Assembly: GCF_014640195.1 (NCBI RefSeq)
Contig: NZ_BMGM01000004.1
Location: 124,001-188,000 of the forward strand
From: Psychroflexus planctonicus
GTDB taxonomy: Bacteria; Bacteroidota; Bacteroidia; Flavobacteriales; Flavobacteriaceae
Length of the DNA: 64,000 nt
Reading direction: 5' to 3'
In this document: positions 16,976 to 26,024 of the stretch, in pieces
Position numbering within the stretch: position 1 is the stretch's first letter
Layout: each line of letters starts with the position of its first letter
Translations under genes and position numbers: made by a program
Notes under the pieces: model-generated
Seen by the model: only the letters and a program-made list of their open reading frames with translations
The model's database searches: none
Told to the model about the DNA's origin: nothing

Positions 16976-17285
16976 GCAGACCGCCTTATCGCCATGCTTT
17001 TTAGTGTGGAGGAAAGTCCGGACACCATAGCACGGCATAGCGGGTAACGCCCGTCGGCTTAACTTTGGTTGAGTTAGGACAAGTGCAGCAGAAAGGATGT
17101 ACAGGTAATGCTGTAGTGAAATCAGGTAAACTCTATGCGGTGAAATACCATGTAAACCAAGGTTTTAGGCTTGTGCGGTTGACTTGGAGGGTAGGTAGTT
17201 AGAGCAAGCAGGTAACTGCTTGACTAGATAAATGATAAGGGTTTTGATGATTCATCAAAATACAGAATCCGGCTTATAGGTCTGC
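16976..17285 (+). ncRNA. rnpB: RNase P RNA (bacterial type A)
   Basis: This is the RNA subunit of the tRNA 5'-processing enzyme. The 5' and 3' ends pair (GCAGACC at 16976-16982 with GGTCTGC at 17279-17285, helix P1). The conserved P4 strand 'GAGGAAAGTCCGGACACC' is at about 17009-17026, and the other conserved core segments, 'AACGCCCGTCGG' and 'CAGAATCCGGCTTATAGG' at the 3' end, are present. The length of ~310 nt is usual for Bacteroidota. A T-run follows at 17286. The final 12 nt overlap the 3' end of a converging protein gene. Confidence 0.95.
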
Positions 17286-17939
17286 TTTTTTTAATTTTTC
17301 AACGAGTTGCTCAATTCGTTTTTTGTTTTGTTGAAGTTCACTTATTTCAGCAGCAATGCCTATGCTATTGCTTAGTTTTGGAAAACTCAATTTTTTATGA
17401 AGCAAAGAATGAGCAATCAAAATAGGAATATAATTCATCACTAAAAGAAACTTTTGCCCAATTTGTGGTGGAGTCACTTTAAAACCTAGTTTTTCTGCTG
17501 TTCGTGGATTTAAAATATAAGTTGTTCCCAAGACTTTGGTTTCAGGAGAATCTTTTTTGGTTTCAATTACATTTACCAAACCTTCTAAGTAAGCTAACAA
17601 GACTGCTTTTTTTCGTTCTGAAGCTGTTTTGTACTCAGGTAAGCAAAAGTAATAATCAAATAAAGTACCACCGTGTAATTGTATGTGTTGTTTCCTTTCT
17701 TTAGAAGTGAGAAACATTGGAGAATAACGAACTAAGTTGCCTTTTTTGATTCCTTGTGGTACATCAATGAAACTAGCTAAGGTGTTTATGCCAATAAAAA
17801 TCAATATAAATGGAAGAAAGGATTTTGTAAAATAAATTAGGATTCCGCTAAAAACTACTATTCCAATAATTAAGAGAATAATCTTCCATTGAAATTGTTT
17901 TTTAGATTGTTCTTCTAATTTGTTGTAGGGGTGTTGCAT
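17274..17939 (-). CDS. Conserved hypothetical membrane protein
   Basis: A protein of 221 residues, not recognised. Two adjacent hydrophobic segments (about 20-38 and 40-58) are followed by a soluble ~160-residue domain with 'LHGGTLFDYYFCLPEYKTA' and 'GTTYILNPRTAEKLGF', ending in a charged coiled-coil-like tail. Its stop codon TAA (17274-17276) lies inside the 3' conserved end of rnpB on the other strand. It ends 1 bp from coaD on the upstream side, so it is co-transcribed with coaD, but no functional link is evident. Confidence 0.75.
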   Translation of the reverse strand: MQHPYNKLEEQSKKQFQWKIILLIIGIVVFSGILIYFTKSFLPFILIFIGINTLASFIDVPQGIKKGNLVRYSPMFLTSKERKQHIQLHGGTLFDYYFCLPEYKTASERKKAVLLAYLEGLVNVIETKKDSPETKVLGTTYILNPRTAEKLGFKVTPPQIGQKFLLVMNYIPILIAHSLLHKKLSFPKLSNSIGIAAEISELQQNKKRIEQLVEKLKKADL

Positions 17940-17940
17940 T

Positions 17941-18399
17941 TTACTTTTTCACTCGAACGGCATCAGGTACCAACTGTGTATAGTCTCCATTATTTCTGAT
18001 CACATCTCGAACAATCGACGACGAGATATAACTTTTTCCACTGGATGTAAGCAAAAAGACTGTCTCAATTTTCTCTAATTTCCGATTGGTGTGCGCAATA
18101 GCTTTTTCAAATTCGAAGTCAGCTGGATTTCTTAAACCTCGTAAAATAAATTCAGCATCCATTTTTTTACAGTAATCTACCGTTAAGCCTTGGTAGGTTT
18201 CAATTTTAATTTTGGGTTCATCTTTAAAGCTTTCTTTTAAAAATGCTTTGCGTTCTTCTAAACTAAACATGTATTTTTTAGTTGCATTTACACCAATGGC
18301 TAAAATTAATTCGTCAAAAAGCGTGAGACCGCGCAAGATAATATCAACATGCCCAAGGGTTACAGGGTCAAAAGATCCAGGAAATACTGCTCGTTTCAT
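17941..18399 (-). CDS. coaD: Phosphopantetheine adenylyltransferase (coenzyme A synthesis)
   Basis: A protein of 152 residues. It has the nucleotidyltransferase TxxH motif 'GSFDPVTLGHVDII' at the N-terminus and 'YISSSIVRDVI' (ISSTxxR-like) near the C-terminus, plus 'RGLRNPADFEFE'. It catalyses the ATP-dependent adenylation of 4'-phosphopantetheine, the penultimate step of CoA synthesis, in the cytoplasm. Length and motifs are fully typical. The downstream gene follows after 1 bp. Confidence 0.96.
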   Translation of the reverse strand: MKRAVFPGSFDPVTLGHVDIILRGLTLFDELILAIGVNATKKYMFSLEERKAFLKESFKDEPKIKIETYQGLTVDYCKKMDAEFILRGLRNPADFEFEKAIAHTNRKLEKIETVFLLTSSGKSYISSSIVRDVIRNNGDYTQLVPDAVRVKK

Positions 18400-18719
18400 A
18401 TTAAGATATATATTTTCGAATGTACAAAAATATTTATTGTTAGCTAGAATAGGTGAGTTTGTATTTGATTTGAAACTAGTGTCTTCCGATTAAAATTTGC
18501 TGAAATGCTAAAAATTATTGACTATATTCATTTTCAAGAGATTTTAAAAGGAGTACACCTTGCTTTTGAAACCATTTAAGAATTTATGTTTTATCCAAAA
18601 ATCTAAAATCATAATAATTATGTTTTTCATTCAGTTACAGTCAAGTCTTTATTCTTAACTCTAACAGCGAAGCGGTCTTTTATCTTTTATCGGATAACAA
18701 TGATATGAAAATTAATAAG
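18400..18719. other. Intergenic stretch without a recognised feature
   Basis: 320 bp between coaD and ddl, both minus strand. No credible gene: the longest plus-strand ATG frame is about 25 codons. The phrase 'TAACAGCGAAGCGGTCTTTTA' at about 18662-18682 resembles, only loosely, parts of the intergenic repeats of the polysaccharide cluster. The coaD promoter should lie near 18400-18450, but no clean consensus is visible. Confidence 0.5.
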
Positions 18720-19697
18720 TTAGTCTTTTAATACTTCAACAATAGCTTCATCAAATAAATTTTCAAGGCTAATTCCAGCTGCTTTAGCTTGTTGTGGAAG
18801 CAAGCTGGCTTCGGTTAAACCTGGACAGGTGTTTACTTCTAAAAAATGAGCTTTGTGGTTATGAAAGATGAATTCTGAACGAGTAAAGCCTTTCAATTTT
18901 AATACTTGAAAAACTTTTTTGGCTAATTCTTGCACTTCTTTAGTTTGTTCATCACTGATTTGTGCTGGAGTAATTTCTTGAGATTTTCCTAAATACTTGG
19001 CATCATAATCAAAAAACTCATTTTCTGAGATAATTTGCGTAACCGGTAAAGCAAGCACTTCATTTTTAAAATTGATTACCCCAACAGAAACTTCAATTCC
19101 ATCTAAGAAGGATTCGATTAAAACTTCATCGTCTTCTTGAAACGAAAATTCTATGGCAGTTAGTAAATCTTCTTTTTTCTTCACTTTAGAGATTCCAAAG
19201 CTACTTCCAGCTCGATTTGCTTTTACAAAACACGGCAAGCCTACTTTTTGAATGATTTCTTCTGTTTGAATATCATCGCCTTTATTTACAAAATAGTTTT
19301 GAGCAGTAGGAATTCCATGTGGTTTTAGCACCGAAATACAATCTCTTTTGTTGAAGGTTAGCGCTGCTTGATAATAATTGCAAGTAGTTTGTGGAATACC
19401 GAGAATGTTGAGGTAAGCTTGAAGCAAACCATCTTCACCGGGTGTTCCGTGAATGGTGTTAAACACCGCATCAAAATGAATTTTTTCTCCGTTTAGATTT
19501 GCCGTAAAATCAGAACGATCTATGGGATGCTCTTTACCTGCATCATCTACTAAAAACCAGCCTTTTTTAAGCAAATGTGTTCGGTACACTTGGTATTTAT
19601 CTTTGGGTAAGTGTTTGTAAACTACTTCACCACTTTTCAAGGAAATTTCTGCTTCGGTAGAATAACCACCCATGGCTATAGCAATATTTTTTTTCAT
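18720..19697 (-). CDS. ddl: D-alanine--D-alanine ligase
   Basis: A protein of 325 residues with an ATP-grasp fold. N-terminal 'IAMGGYSTEAEISLKSG' (the DDL GGxSxExxxSxxSG pattern), 'FNTIHGTPGEDGLLQAYL', the ATP-binding 'CFVKANRAGSSFGISKV', and the C-terminal 'FLEVNTCPGLTEASLLPQQA' metal/phosphate-binding stretch. It makes the D-Ala-D-Ala dipeptide of peptidoglycan in the cytoplasm. It lies 15 bp after the acyltransferase gene in the same orientation. 'MGGYSTE' has Tyr where many homologues have a small residue, a variation seen within the family. Confidence 0.95.
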   Translation of the reverse strand: MKKNIAIAMGGYSTEAEISLKSGEVVYKHLPKDKYQVYRTHLLKKGWFLVDDAGKEHPIDRSDFTANLNGEKIHFDAVFNTIHGTPGEDGLLQAYLNILGIPQTTCNYYQAALTFNKRDCISVLKPHGIPTAQNYFVNKGDDIQTEEIIQKVGLPCFVKANRAGSSFGISKVKKKEDLLTAIEFSFQEDDEVLIESFLDGIEVSVGVINFKNEVLALPVTQIISENEFFDYDAKYLGKSQEITPAQISDEQTKEVQELAKKVFQVLKLKGFTRSEFIFHNHKAHFLEVNTCPGLTEASLLPQQAKAAGISLENLFDEAIVEVLKD

Positions 19698-19712
19698 CTT
19701 AATAGCTTGATT

Positions 19713-20582
19713 TTATATATGTTTCCAACGATTATGGGTCCAAAAATACAGCGCTGGAGACTCTCTAATTTCCTTTTCTATACATTGGAAATACATATCT
19801 GTAATTTCAAAGTTTTTGAAAGCTTTTGGATTCATGCTTATCTCTTTGAATTCTGCTTCGTAATAACCGCGTTTAACTTTTCTAACATGAATAAAAGCCA
19901 ATCCAAAATCAAAGCGTTTTGCAAATATTTCAGAACCTACAAACATGGGTGTATCTATACCCATAAATTTTCCCCAATAGGCTTTTTTAGTATGCCTTGG
20001 CGCTTGATCTGCAATCATGCCATAGTTTACCAATGCATTTTCATCGCAATTTTTTTGCATTAGTTTAGAAATTTCATTTTTATCAATTAACTCGATAAAA
20101 AACTTGCCGCGTATATCTCTGATTAATTTGTCAAAGTAAGGGTTTCTAATTCGTTTATACACTCCAAACCCTTCACGGGTTGTAGGGCCAAGTTGAAAAG
20201 AAGTCATCCACTCGTAATTGGCATGATGGCCAGCCATAAAGATAATGCTCTTGCCATGCTGTTCCATTTCGGTTATTTTTTCTGGATTGATGATTTTAAA
20301 TCTACGTTTCATCGTTTCAGCAGACATGCTTAGGCTTTTAATAATTTCGAGGAATAAATCGCAGAAATGTCTGTAAAAGTCTTTTTCTATTTGAAGTCGT
20401 TCTGATTCACTTTTAGTTGGAAAACACAATAGGAGGTTTTTACGAACTACTTTTTTACGGTAACCAATTAGGTGGTAAACTATGTAATATATAAAATTTG
20501 AGATTCCATAAATAACTGGAAAAGGTAAGATTGAAACGAGCCACAGTAACGGATACGTTAAATAAAAAACAAGTGCTTTCAA
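19713..20582 (-). CDS. Lysophospholipid/lipid A acyltransferase (LpxL/HtrB family)
   Basis: A protein of 289 residues, probable TTG start at 20582, since no upstream ATG exists before the N-terminal membrane segment. One N-terminal hydrophobic anchor (about 5-40) is followed by the HX4(D/E) catalytic motif 'AGHHANYEW' (His119 and Glu124) and 'DQAPRHTKKAYWGKFMG', typical of late lipid A acyltransferases. It would add a secondary acyl chain to lipid A at the inner membrane. It is upstream of ddl in a two-gene envelope operon and divergent from the rhomboid gene, 56 bp apart. Confidence 0.85.
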   Translation of the reverse strand: MKALVFYLTYPLLWLVSILPFPVIYGISNFIYYIVYHLIGYRKKVVRKNLLLCFPTKSESERLQIEKDFYRHFCDLFLEIIKSLSMSAETMKRRFKIINPEKITEMEQHGKSIIFMAGHHANYEWMTSFQLGPTTREGFGVYKRIRNPYFDKLIRDIRGKFFIELIDKNEISKLMQKNCDENALVNYGMIADQAPRHTKKAYWGKFMGIDTPMFVGSEIFAKRFDFGLAFIHVRKVKRGYYEAEFKEISMNPKAFKNFEITDMYFQCIEKEIRESPALYFWTHNRWKHI

Positions 20583-20638
20583 GCTGAGAAAATTTTCTTC
20601 AAATATATGTTATCTTTGGCTTTTTACAGAAAATTCTT

Positions 20639-21289
20639 ATGAATTCAAGCATTCAATTAGTTACCTTGATTATAATTGCTGCCAATGTGGTAGTTTCATT
20701 TAAAGGTTTTAAAGATTATTCTTTTTTTTATCAAAATAAATTCAACATTGCTGAGTTAAAAAAAGGCAATTATAAAATTCTCCTTACATCTGGTTTTTTA
20801 CATGTAGATAGTACGCATTTACTTGTAAATATGCTAACCTTGTATTTTTTTGCTAACTCGGTGCTTGTACAATTAGGCGTGATTCCGTTTGTAGTAATTT
20901 ATTTAGGAAGCATGTTATTGGGAAATTATTTGTCTTTTTTCTTTCATAAAAATGATAGTTCCTATTCTGCCGTGGGAGCAAGTGGGGCAGTGGTTGGAAT
21001 TTTATACAGTGCAATATTATTACAACCTGACATGATGCTGGGTTTGTTTTTTATTATACCAATGCCAGCTTATGTTTTTGGAATAGGATATTTGTTATAT
21101 TCTATTTATGCTATGAAAAAACGAAACGACCATATTGGTCATGATGCACATTTTGGAGGTGCTATGGGTGGTTATTTTATTACTTTAATTTTAAAGCCTC
21201 AACTTTTTTCTGAAAGTTTTTTAATGGTAATATTATTGGCTTTACCCATTTTACTTTTATTTATCCTTTTGAAATTCGATAAAATTTAA
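20639..21289 (+). CDS. Rhomboid family intramembrane serine protease
   Basis: A protein of 216 residues with six membrane helices. The catalytic dyad is visible: Ser115 in 'AVGASGAVVG' (GxSG) and His171 in 'HDAHFGGAMGG'. The HxxxN motif 'HLLVN' (His60, Asn64) lies in helix 2. It cleaves transmembrane segments inside the inner membrane; substrates are unknown. A 4-bp gap separates it from the next gene. Confidence 0.9.
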   Translation: MNSSIQLVTLIIIAANVVVSFKGFKDYSFFYQNKFNIAELKKGNYKILLTSGFLHVDSTHLLVNMLTLYFFANSVLVQLGVIPFVVIYLGSMLLGNYLSFFFHKNDSSYSAVGASGAVVGILYSAILLQPDMMLGLFFIIPMPAYVFGIGYLLYSIYAMKKRNDHIGHDAHFGGAMGGYFITLILKPQLFSESFLMVILLALPILLLFILLKFDKI

Positions 21290-21293
21290 CCAG

Positions 21294-21833
21294 ATGGTCA
21301 AGCCTATTTATAAAATGTACTTGTATGTAATCGTTTTTCAGTCGATTGCTTACGCGTTGATTTTTTACATTTTTGAAACCATTAGCACTACCAATAATCC
21401 AACTCGATTTATGATTTTTTGGGTGCCAGTTGTTTTTAGTGTTTTTGTTAGTTTTTTATTGGTTAAATCTATGATTACACGCATTAGAAGAAATGGAGTA
21501 AAGTATATAAATTATAAAAACTATATTGTTTCTGCCACAAGAAATGTTACGCCGCCTTTGCTTAGCAAAAAAGACTTTAGAAAAGAAATTGAAAAAGATG
21601 GAATTTTAGAAGATTGTAGTTTGACGGATATAGATGAACACAGAATGAAGCTAAGTATCCAATATTCTATTTTTTTTAAAGAATATATATTTATAGATTT
21701 TGAAAAGAATAAATTGAAACTTTGTGCAAAACCCAATGTATGGTATATTTATGGGCCTTATGGAGGAGGCATTCAGAAACTTGGATATTTAGAAAGTGTA
21801 ATACAAGACCATTACAATAAAAACACAAATTAA
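21294..21833 (+). CDS. Hypothetical membrane protein
   Basis: A protein of 179 residues, not recognised. Two N-terminal membrane helices (about 8-28 and 38-58) are followed by a ~115-residue soluble domain with 'GPYGGGIQKLGYLESV' near the C-terminus. It starts 4 bp after the rhomboid gene, so the two are co-transcribed. A function with the protease is possible but not shown. Confidence 0.7.
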   Translation: MVKPIYKMYLYVIVFQSIAYALIFYIFETISTTNNPTRFMIFWVPVVFSVFVSFLLVKSMITRIRRNGVKYINYKNYIVSATRNVTPPLLSKKDFRKEIEKDGILEDCSLTDIDEHRMKLSIQYSIFFKEYIFIDFEKNKLKLCAKPNVWYIYGPYGGGIQKLGYLESVIQDHYNKNTN

Positions 21834-21834
21834 A

Positions 21835-21867
21835 AAACGGATGCAATTTTAATAATTGCATCCGTTT
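21835..21867. terminator. Bidirectional terminator
   Basis: A perfect 14-bp stem AAACGGATGCAATT/AATTGCATCCGTTT with a 5-nt loop lies between the converging hypothetical gene (stop 21833) and the secreted GH13 gene (stop 21901). A and T runs at both ends let it work in both directions. Confidence 0.8.
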
Positions 21868-21900
21868 ATAGCATTTCAAGCTAATTCAAAAAACGCTTTC

Positions 21901-24744
21901 TTAATTAATCATCAACTTAGTTGTAGCTGTTGATGTGTTGCTATTCAACTTAACAATATACAATCCTGAGTTCAAGTTAGAAACATCAAATTTATGATTT
22001 GCTGAAAAGTTACCTTCAAACTTAGCCACTCTTTTACCAGCTAAATTGTAAACTTCCACAGCTTGTGCTTCGGTATTAATTGCAAATTCATTTGAAGCTG
22101 GATTAGGATATACATTTATTATTTCCTTTTGTACATCTTCAATAGAAAGTGTTTCTTCAGGTAATTCGTCTGCAAAAACGATAAACTCTCCAGGTTCTAA
22201 AGTAATATTCATCCCTGTATCAGTTACATTGTATGGTGTTTCAGTTAAAACATCATACCACATGCCTGGTTCTTGAAAAAATGGCTGCGTTGTAATGGTA
22301 TTTAACCCAAAATTACCTACGATTGTTACGTATCTAATTTCTCCATCTGCAGCATTATTATTAACTAAGAAAATCTTCTTTTCTACATCATTTCCAACTT
22401 CAAGTGTAAAGTTCGTAGTTTTAAAAATCGGATCTTGTCTTTTAAATTGAATCAATTTTTTCCAAGTATCGTATACTTCCATGCGGTTTGGATTATTTAA
22501 ATAGTCCCAAACCAATGGTTTTTGGGCAGTTCTACAGTCGTTGTTAATAGTTCCGTCAGGACAATGGTTGATGCTGTAATCAAAACCAATTTCTCCAAAT
22601 TGCCAAATCATTTTTGGACCAGGTACCGTAAAGAAGAATGCTCCTGTTAGTTCTAAACGTTCTAAGCCTGTGTTCAAATTAGTAATGTCATAGGAGCCGT
22701 TACTATTACCAAAGCTTAAGTTTCTATACATTTGGCGTTCTTCATCGTGGCTTTCCATATATCCAAGTATAGAGTGTGGGCTCCAGTTTTGGCTATTAGG
22801 TCTCCCTTTATAAGATACTCTATTGAAGTTAGAATTATCATAACCCATAGACGCTTGACCGTATTGAAAGTTTACGTTACCCCAAGTCATCATACCATTT
22901 TCATCAGGATTTGAGCCATCTAATCGATGATTCACTAAAACCTGCTCTTCATTATCAGGAGCAAAGTGTTCTAAAATAACATAAGCTTCTTCATCGTACT
23001 GACGCATTTCGTTATACATTCTTGTTAAATTGTCAATACGTGGTTGGTCATAAGCGCCACCATCGCCCGATGTCATAGTAAATCCTTTGGTGAAATCGAA
23101 TCGGAAACCATCAATATTATATTCTTCTAACCAATATTGATTCATCATGTCTAACCATTCTTGTGTGAAGGCTTTATTATGATTGATTTTTTCGAAAAAT
23201 GAAAAAGTTGGATTGGGATCAAATTCAGCAAAAATTGGATTTTCTGCAGTAGCGTTTCCACCGAAGCATCCGTTACAATCGTTATACATTCTAAAATAAG
23301 GGCTTTGTGCAGTACCGTGATTATACACAACATCTAATATTACAGCTATTCCACGTGCATGTGCTTCGTCAACCAATTCTTTAAATTTTTCTGGAGTTCC
23401 ATAATATTTGTCGATAGACATGTGCAAAGACGGATTGTAACCCCAAGAGTCGTTGTTGTCAAATTCGCTAATTGGCATTAATTGTATGGCGTTGATGCCT
23501 AATTCTTCTAAATAGTCTAAGCGATCTAATACATCTTGGTAACTGTGGTTTTCATCAAAATCGCGAATAAGCATTTCGTATACTACCAAATCTTCTTGAT
23601 CTGGACGTTCAAAATCAGTTATTTGCCAATTGTATTCAGGTTGATTTAGTCTTACCCACGTTAAAATATTTGAAGTCTTATCGGTTGGGAAACTAGGTAA
23701 ACCTGGAAAAACACCTTCTGACATAATAAAAGGATCGTTAAACTGATTTAAACTTAACTTTGAAAATGGATCAGGTACGCGAAATTCATTTTCAATAACA
23801 TACTCATAAAAGAAATTATCTTGATTTGTGGCATTGCTTAAATCTATAGTTATCCAATGTTTATCCTGAACTGGATCAATATTCATTAAATAAGTGTTAT
23901 TTATTGCATAATCACTATCTGGTAAATTGCTTGCCACGTGAATGAAATCTTTATTTGGCGCATACAGCACAAGCGTAATTTCATCTGGATTAGAAGGGTC
24001 AAAATTGATCCCATTTACCATTCCACTAGGAACTGGGGATAAGTCTGGATCTGGTGTTAGTAATAAATTGAAATTTTCTGTTTTGGTTTCTGTTCCACCT
24101 GTTTCAGTGGCGACTAATTCAAAAGCAATATCAGCATTAGCGCTTAAAGTATAGCTATAATTTTGAGTATTGTTTTGCGTATTAATTGCTGTACCATTAG
24201 CAGTTAAAGTAAAATCTGCATTTAAACTTGTACTTGCCGTGATGGTAAATTGCTCTCCAAAATCTAGAATAATTGCAGATGTTGTTGGGCTTGTTAGGCT
24301 TAATTGAAACGAACCTACATTGAAAATAAAATCTTCGCATCCATTTCCTACAGGATTCTTCATTTCTTGATTTCCTGATGCATTTCGGAAAACGAGTCCC
24401 ATTCTAGTTGCATTACTAGCTTGTTCAGGACTAAGACCGTAGTAATCACTTGGAGTTATAGTAATGCTGAAAATGCCATTACCTTGGCTGGTCATTTCTC
24501 CAACTCCATCATCCTGACCCCAATTTCCAATAACACTAAATCCAAACGCATTGGTTTCCGTGCCAATTCCTGAGTGCATATATACTTTGCTTGCTGTTTC
24601 AGCAATTCCGTTACATTGGTCTTGAGATAAATCTACCGTGATGGTAATTTCTTCGTCTACTTCAAAAGTTTCAGGAGAGATGCTTACTTGAGCATTCATG
24701 ATGAAACTAAATAGTAAAAAACTTAATAAATATATTTTCTTCAT
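21901..24744 (-). CDS. Secreted GH13 alpha-amylase-family enzyme with T9SS type A sorting domain
   Basis: A protein of 947 residues. It has a signal peptide (1-18, cut after 'MNAQ'), beta-rich starch-binding-like modules to ~380, then the GH13 barrel with region I DVVYNHG (471-477), region II 'GFRFD' with nucleophile Asp550, region III 'VILEHF' with acid/base Glu592, and region IV 'ESHDEE' with Asp667. The C-terminus has a beta domain and a type IX secretion sorting sequence ('VYPNPASNEF' to the final 'TKLMIN'). It would cut starch or related alpha-glucans outside the cell or anchored at its surface, the SusG role. It is last in the susC-susD-susE operon, after an intra-operon hairpin. Confidence 0.93.
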   Translation of the reverse strand: MKKIYLLSFLLFSFIMNAQVSISPETFEVDEEITITVDLSQDQCNGIAETASKVYMHSGIGTETNAFGFSVIGNWGQDDGVGEMTSQGNGIFSITITPSDYYGLSPEQASNATRMGLVFRNASGNQEMKNPVGNGCEDFIFNVGSFQLSLTSPTTSAIILDFGEQFTITASTSLNADFTLTANGTAINTQNNTQNYSYTLSANADIAFELVATETGGTETKTENFNLLLTPDPDLSPVPSGMVNGINFDPSNPDEITLVLYAPNKDFIHVASNLPDSDYAINNTYLMNIDPVQDKHWITIDLSNATNQDNFFYEYVIENEFRVPDPFSKLSLNQFNDPFIMSEGVFPGLPSFPTDKTSNILTWVRLNQPEYNWQITDFERPDQEDLVVYEMLIRDFDENHSYQDVLDRLDYLEELGINAIQLMPISEFDNNDSWGYNPSLHMSIDKYYGTPEKFKELVDEAHARGIAVILDVVYNHGTAQSPYFRMYNDCNGCFGGNATAENPIFAEFDPNPTFSFFEKINHNKAFTQEWLDMMNQYWLEEYNIDGFRFDFTKGFTMTSGDGGAYDQPRIDNLTRMYNEMRQYDEEAYVILEHFAPDNEEQVLVNHRLDGSNPDENGMMTWGNVNFQYGQASMGYDNSNFNRVSYKGRPNSQNWSPHSILGYMESHDEERQMYRNLSFGNSNGSYDITNLNTGLERLELTGAFFFTVPGPKMIWQFGEIGFDYSINHCPDGTINNDCRTAQKPLVWDYLNNPNRMEVYDTWKKLIQFKRQDPIFKTTNFTLEVGNDVEKKIFLVNNNAADGEIRYVTIVGNFGLNTITTQPFFQEPGMWYDVLTETPYNVTDTGMNITLEPGEFIVFADELPEETLSIEDVQKEIINVYPNPASNEFAINTEAQAVEVYNLAGKRVAKFEGNFSANHKFDVSNLNSGLYIVKLNSNTSTATTKLMIN

Positions 24745-24756
24745 ATCTTTTTGTTA

Positions 24757-24793
24757 AAAAGCCCTTGTTTCATAGTCTAAAACAAGGGCTTTT
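24757..24793 (-). terminator. Intra-operon hairpin/terminator between susE-like gene and GH13 gene
   Basis: A perfect 14-bp stem AAAAGCCCTTGTTT/AAACAAGGGCTTTT with a 9-nt loop, followed on the minus strand by TTTTT. The GH13 start codon is only 12 nt past it. It may be a partial terminator setting a lower level of the enzyme than of the binding proteins, or a 3' stabiliser of the susCDE mRNA. Confidence 0.75.
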
Positions 24794-24813
24794 GTTTTGT
24801 GAATCAATAATAC

Positions 24814-26007
24814 TTATTCAACAGGAATAAAGATATAGCTTCCATCAATATCATTAAACCAAATATCGTAAGTTCCAGCGGTAACAGGGATGTTTGGTCC
24901 ACCCATTGTTCCAAATCCTGAAATTGGTGTTGATGCACCCCAATTTATATCCCAATTCCCTGTAGCTCTAAACTTCATTTCACCATCTGCTAGTTCTACA
25001 CCAGTGATAAACCATTGGTGTTCATCAAAACTAGATTGAGTCATTTCTGTATCGCCATCCCAGCCTAAAGCGGTTGCTTCACCTATAATAGACAGGCTTG
25101 GGTAAGTTGTTAGGTCACTAGTATCAAAAGCTGTCATTTCGAAGGTAGTTGAATCTAAATCAACTTCAATAGTGTAATATCCAGCTTCACCATCGTTAAC
25201 AAATGCATCAGGATCTGTACCTGTTCCATCATTTACTGCTAAAGTTCCATCAGATAAGCCCCATTGTGGTTGCCATTGACCACGAACTTCAAGTAATTTA
25301 AACTCATTAGTGTCGCCTCCCAAAAATTTACCCGTAAAGGTGTATTGATCTTCATTTTCAGGATTTCTAACCAAAGGCATGTTGTTATTATCATTGTTCC
25401 AGTCAGCAGCAGTGGCATTTCCTACTAAAAATAAATTTCTAAATGAAACAGGCCCTTCTTCACCAGTACTTGCAATTAACCAACGCACATTGATTACTTG
25501 AATAGCAGAAGTTGTTTCTGGAGAATTTTCAGCATTGTCACCTAAATCTGCTCGAACTCTAAAAAATAGTTCACCGATGTTATTATACACAGGATCTCCA
25601 TTTTCATCAAAAACAGGCTCGCCATCTTCATTTTCAACTTGTTCGTTGCTTAAACCTTTAGCTTCAGCTAAATCTATCATTTGGCTTACACTAACGGATA
25701 CTTGTGTTTCACTTGTGCTAGCTAAAACTTCTGTATTTTCTTCTGTAAATGTTCCATCAGGTGAAGTTTCAAGAAAGTAATTTACAGCCGTTGGTGCTCC
25801 GAAGTCTGGTGTTGCCCATAAAAAGCGTTCTGCATTATTGCTTGCTGTTTCTTCACTTAAAACATATTCTGATAAAAAATTATTTAAGAAAGTAATTTGT
25901 TCTGGACTCTCCACGGTTTGAAAGCGTAGATTATCATCATCTGTACATGCATTAAAGCTTATGCTTAAAATAAATGCAGTAATTAATATTGAAATTTTAT
26001 TTTTCAT
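24814..26007 (-). CDS. SusE/SusF-like outer-membrane starch-binding lipoprotein
   Basis: A protein of 397 residues. The lipoprotein signal peptide ends at Cys21 ('SISFNACTDDDN'), and the acidic residues after Cys fit the Bacteroidota surface-export signal. An N-terminal SusE-type Ig-like domain (to about 180) with repeated 'FDENGDPVYNN' is followed by two tandem carbohydrate-binding repeats, each with 'L.LVGNATA..W' or 'LSIIGEATALGWDGD' and a 'KFRA.G.W..NWG' element. SusE/F bind starch at the cell surface without cutting it. It is encoded between the susD-like gene (17 bp upstream) and the secreted amylase. Confidence 0.88.
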   Translation of the reverse strand: MKNKISILITAFILSISFNACTDDDNLRFQTVESPEQITFLNNFLSEYVLSEETASNNAERFLWATPDFGAPTAVNYFLETSPDGTFTEENTEVLASTSETQVSVSVSQMIDLAEAKGLSNEQVENEDGEPVFDENGDPVYNNIGELFFRVRADLGDNAENSPETTSAIQVINVRWLIASTGEEGPVSFRNLFLVGNATAADWNNDNNNMPLVRNPENEDQYTFTGKFLGGDTNEFKLLEVRGQWQPQWGLSDGTLAVNDGTGTDPDAFVNDGEAGYYTIEVDLDSTTFEMTAFDTSDLTTYPSLSIIGEATALGWDGDTEMTQSSFDEHQWFITGVELADGEMKFRATGNWDINWGASTPISGFGTMGGPNIPVTAGTYDIWFNDIDGSYIFIPVE

Positions 26008-26024
26008 TTTTATAAGTTTTAATT

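Noticed and set aside
18504-18578. Small plus-strand ORF (about 24 codons) between coaD and ddl
   Set aside because: There is no ribosome site, no recognisable feature, and the length is as expected by chance in AT-rich DNA.
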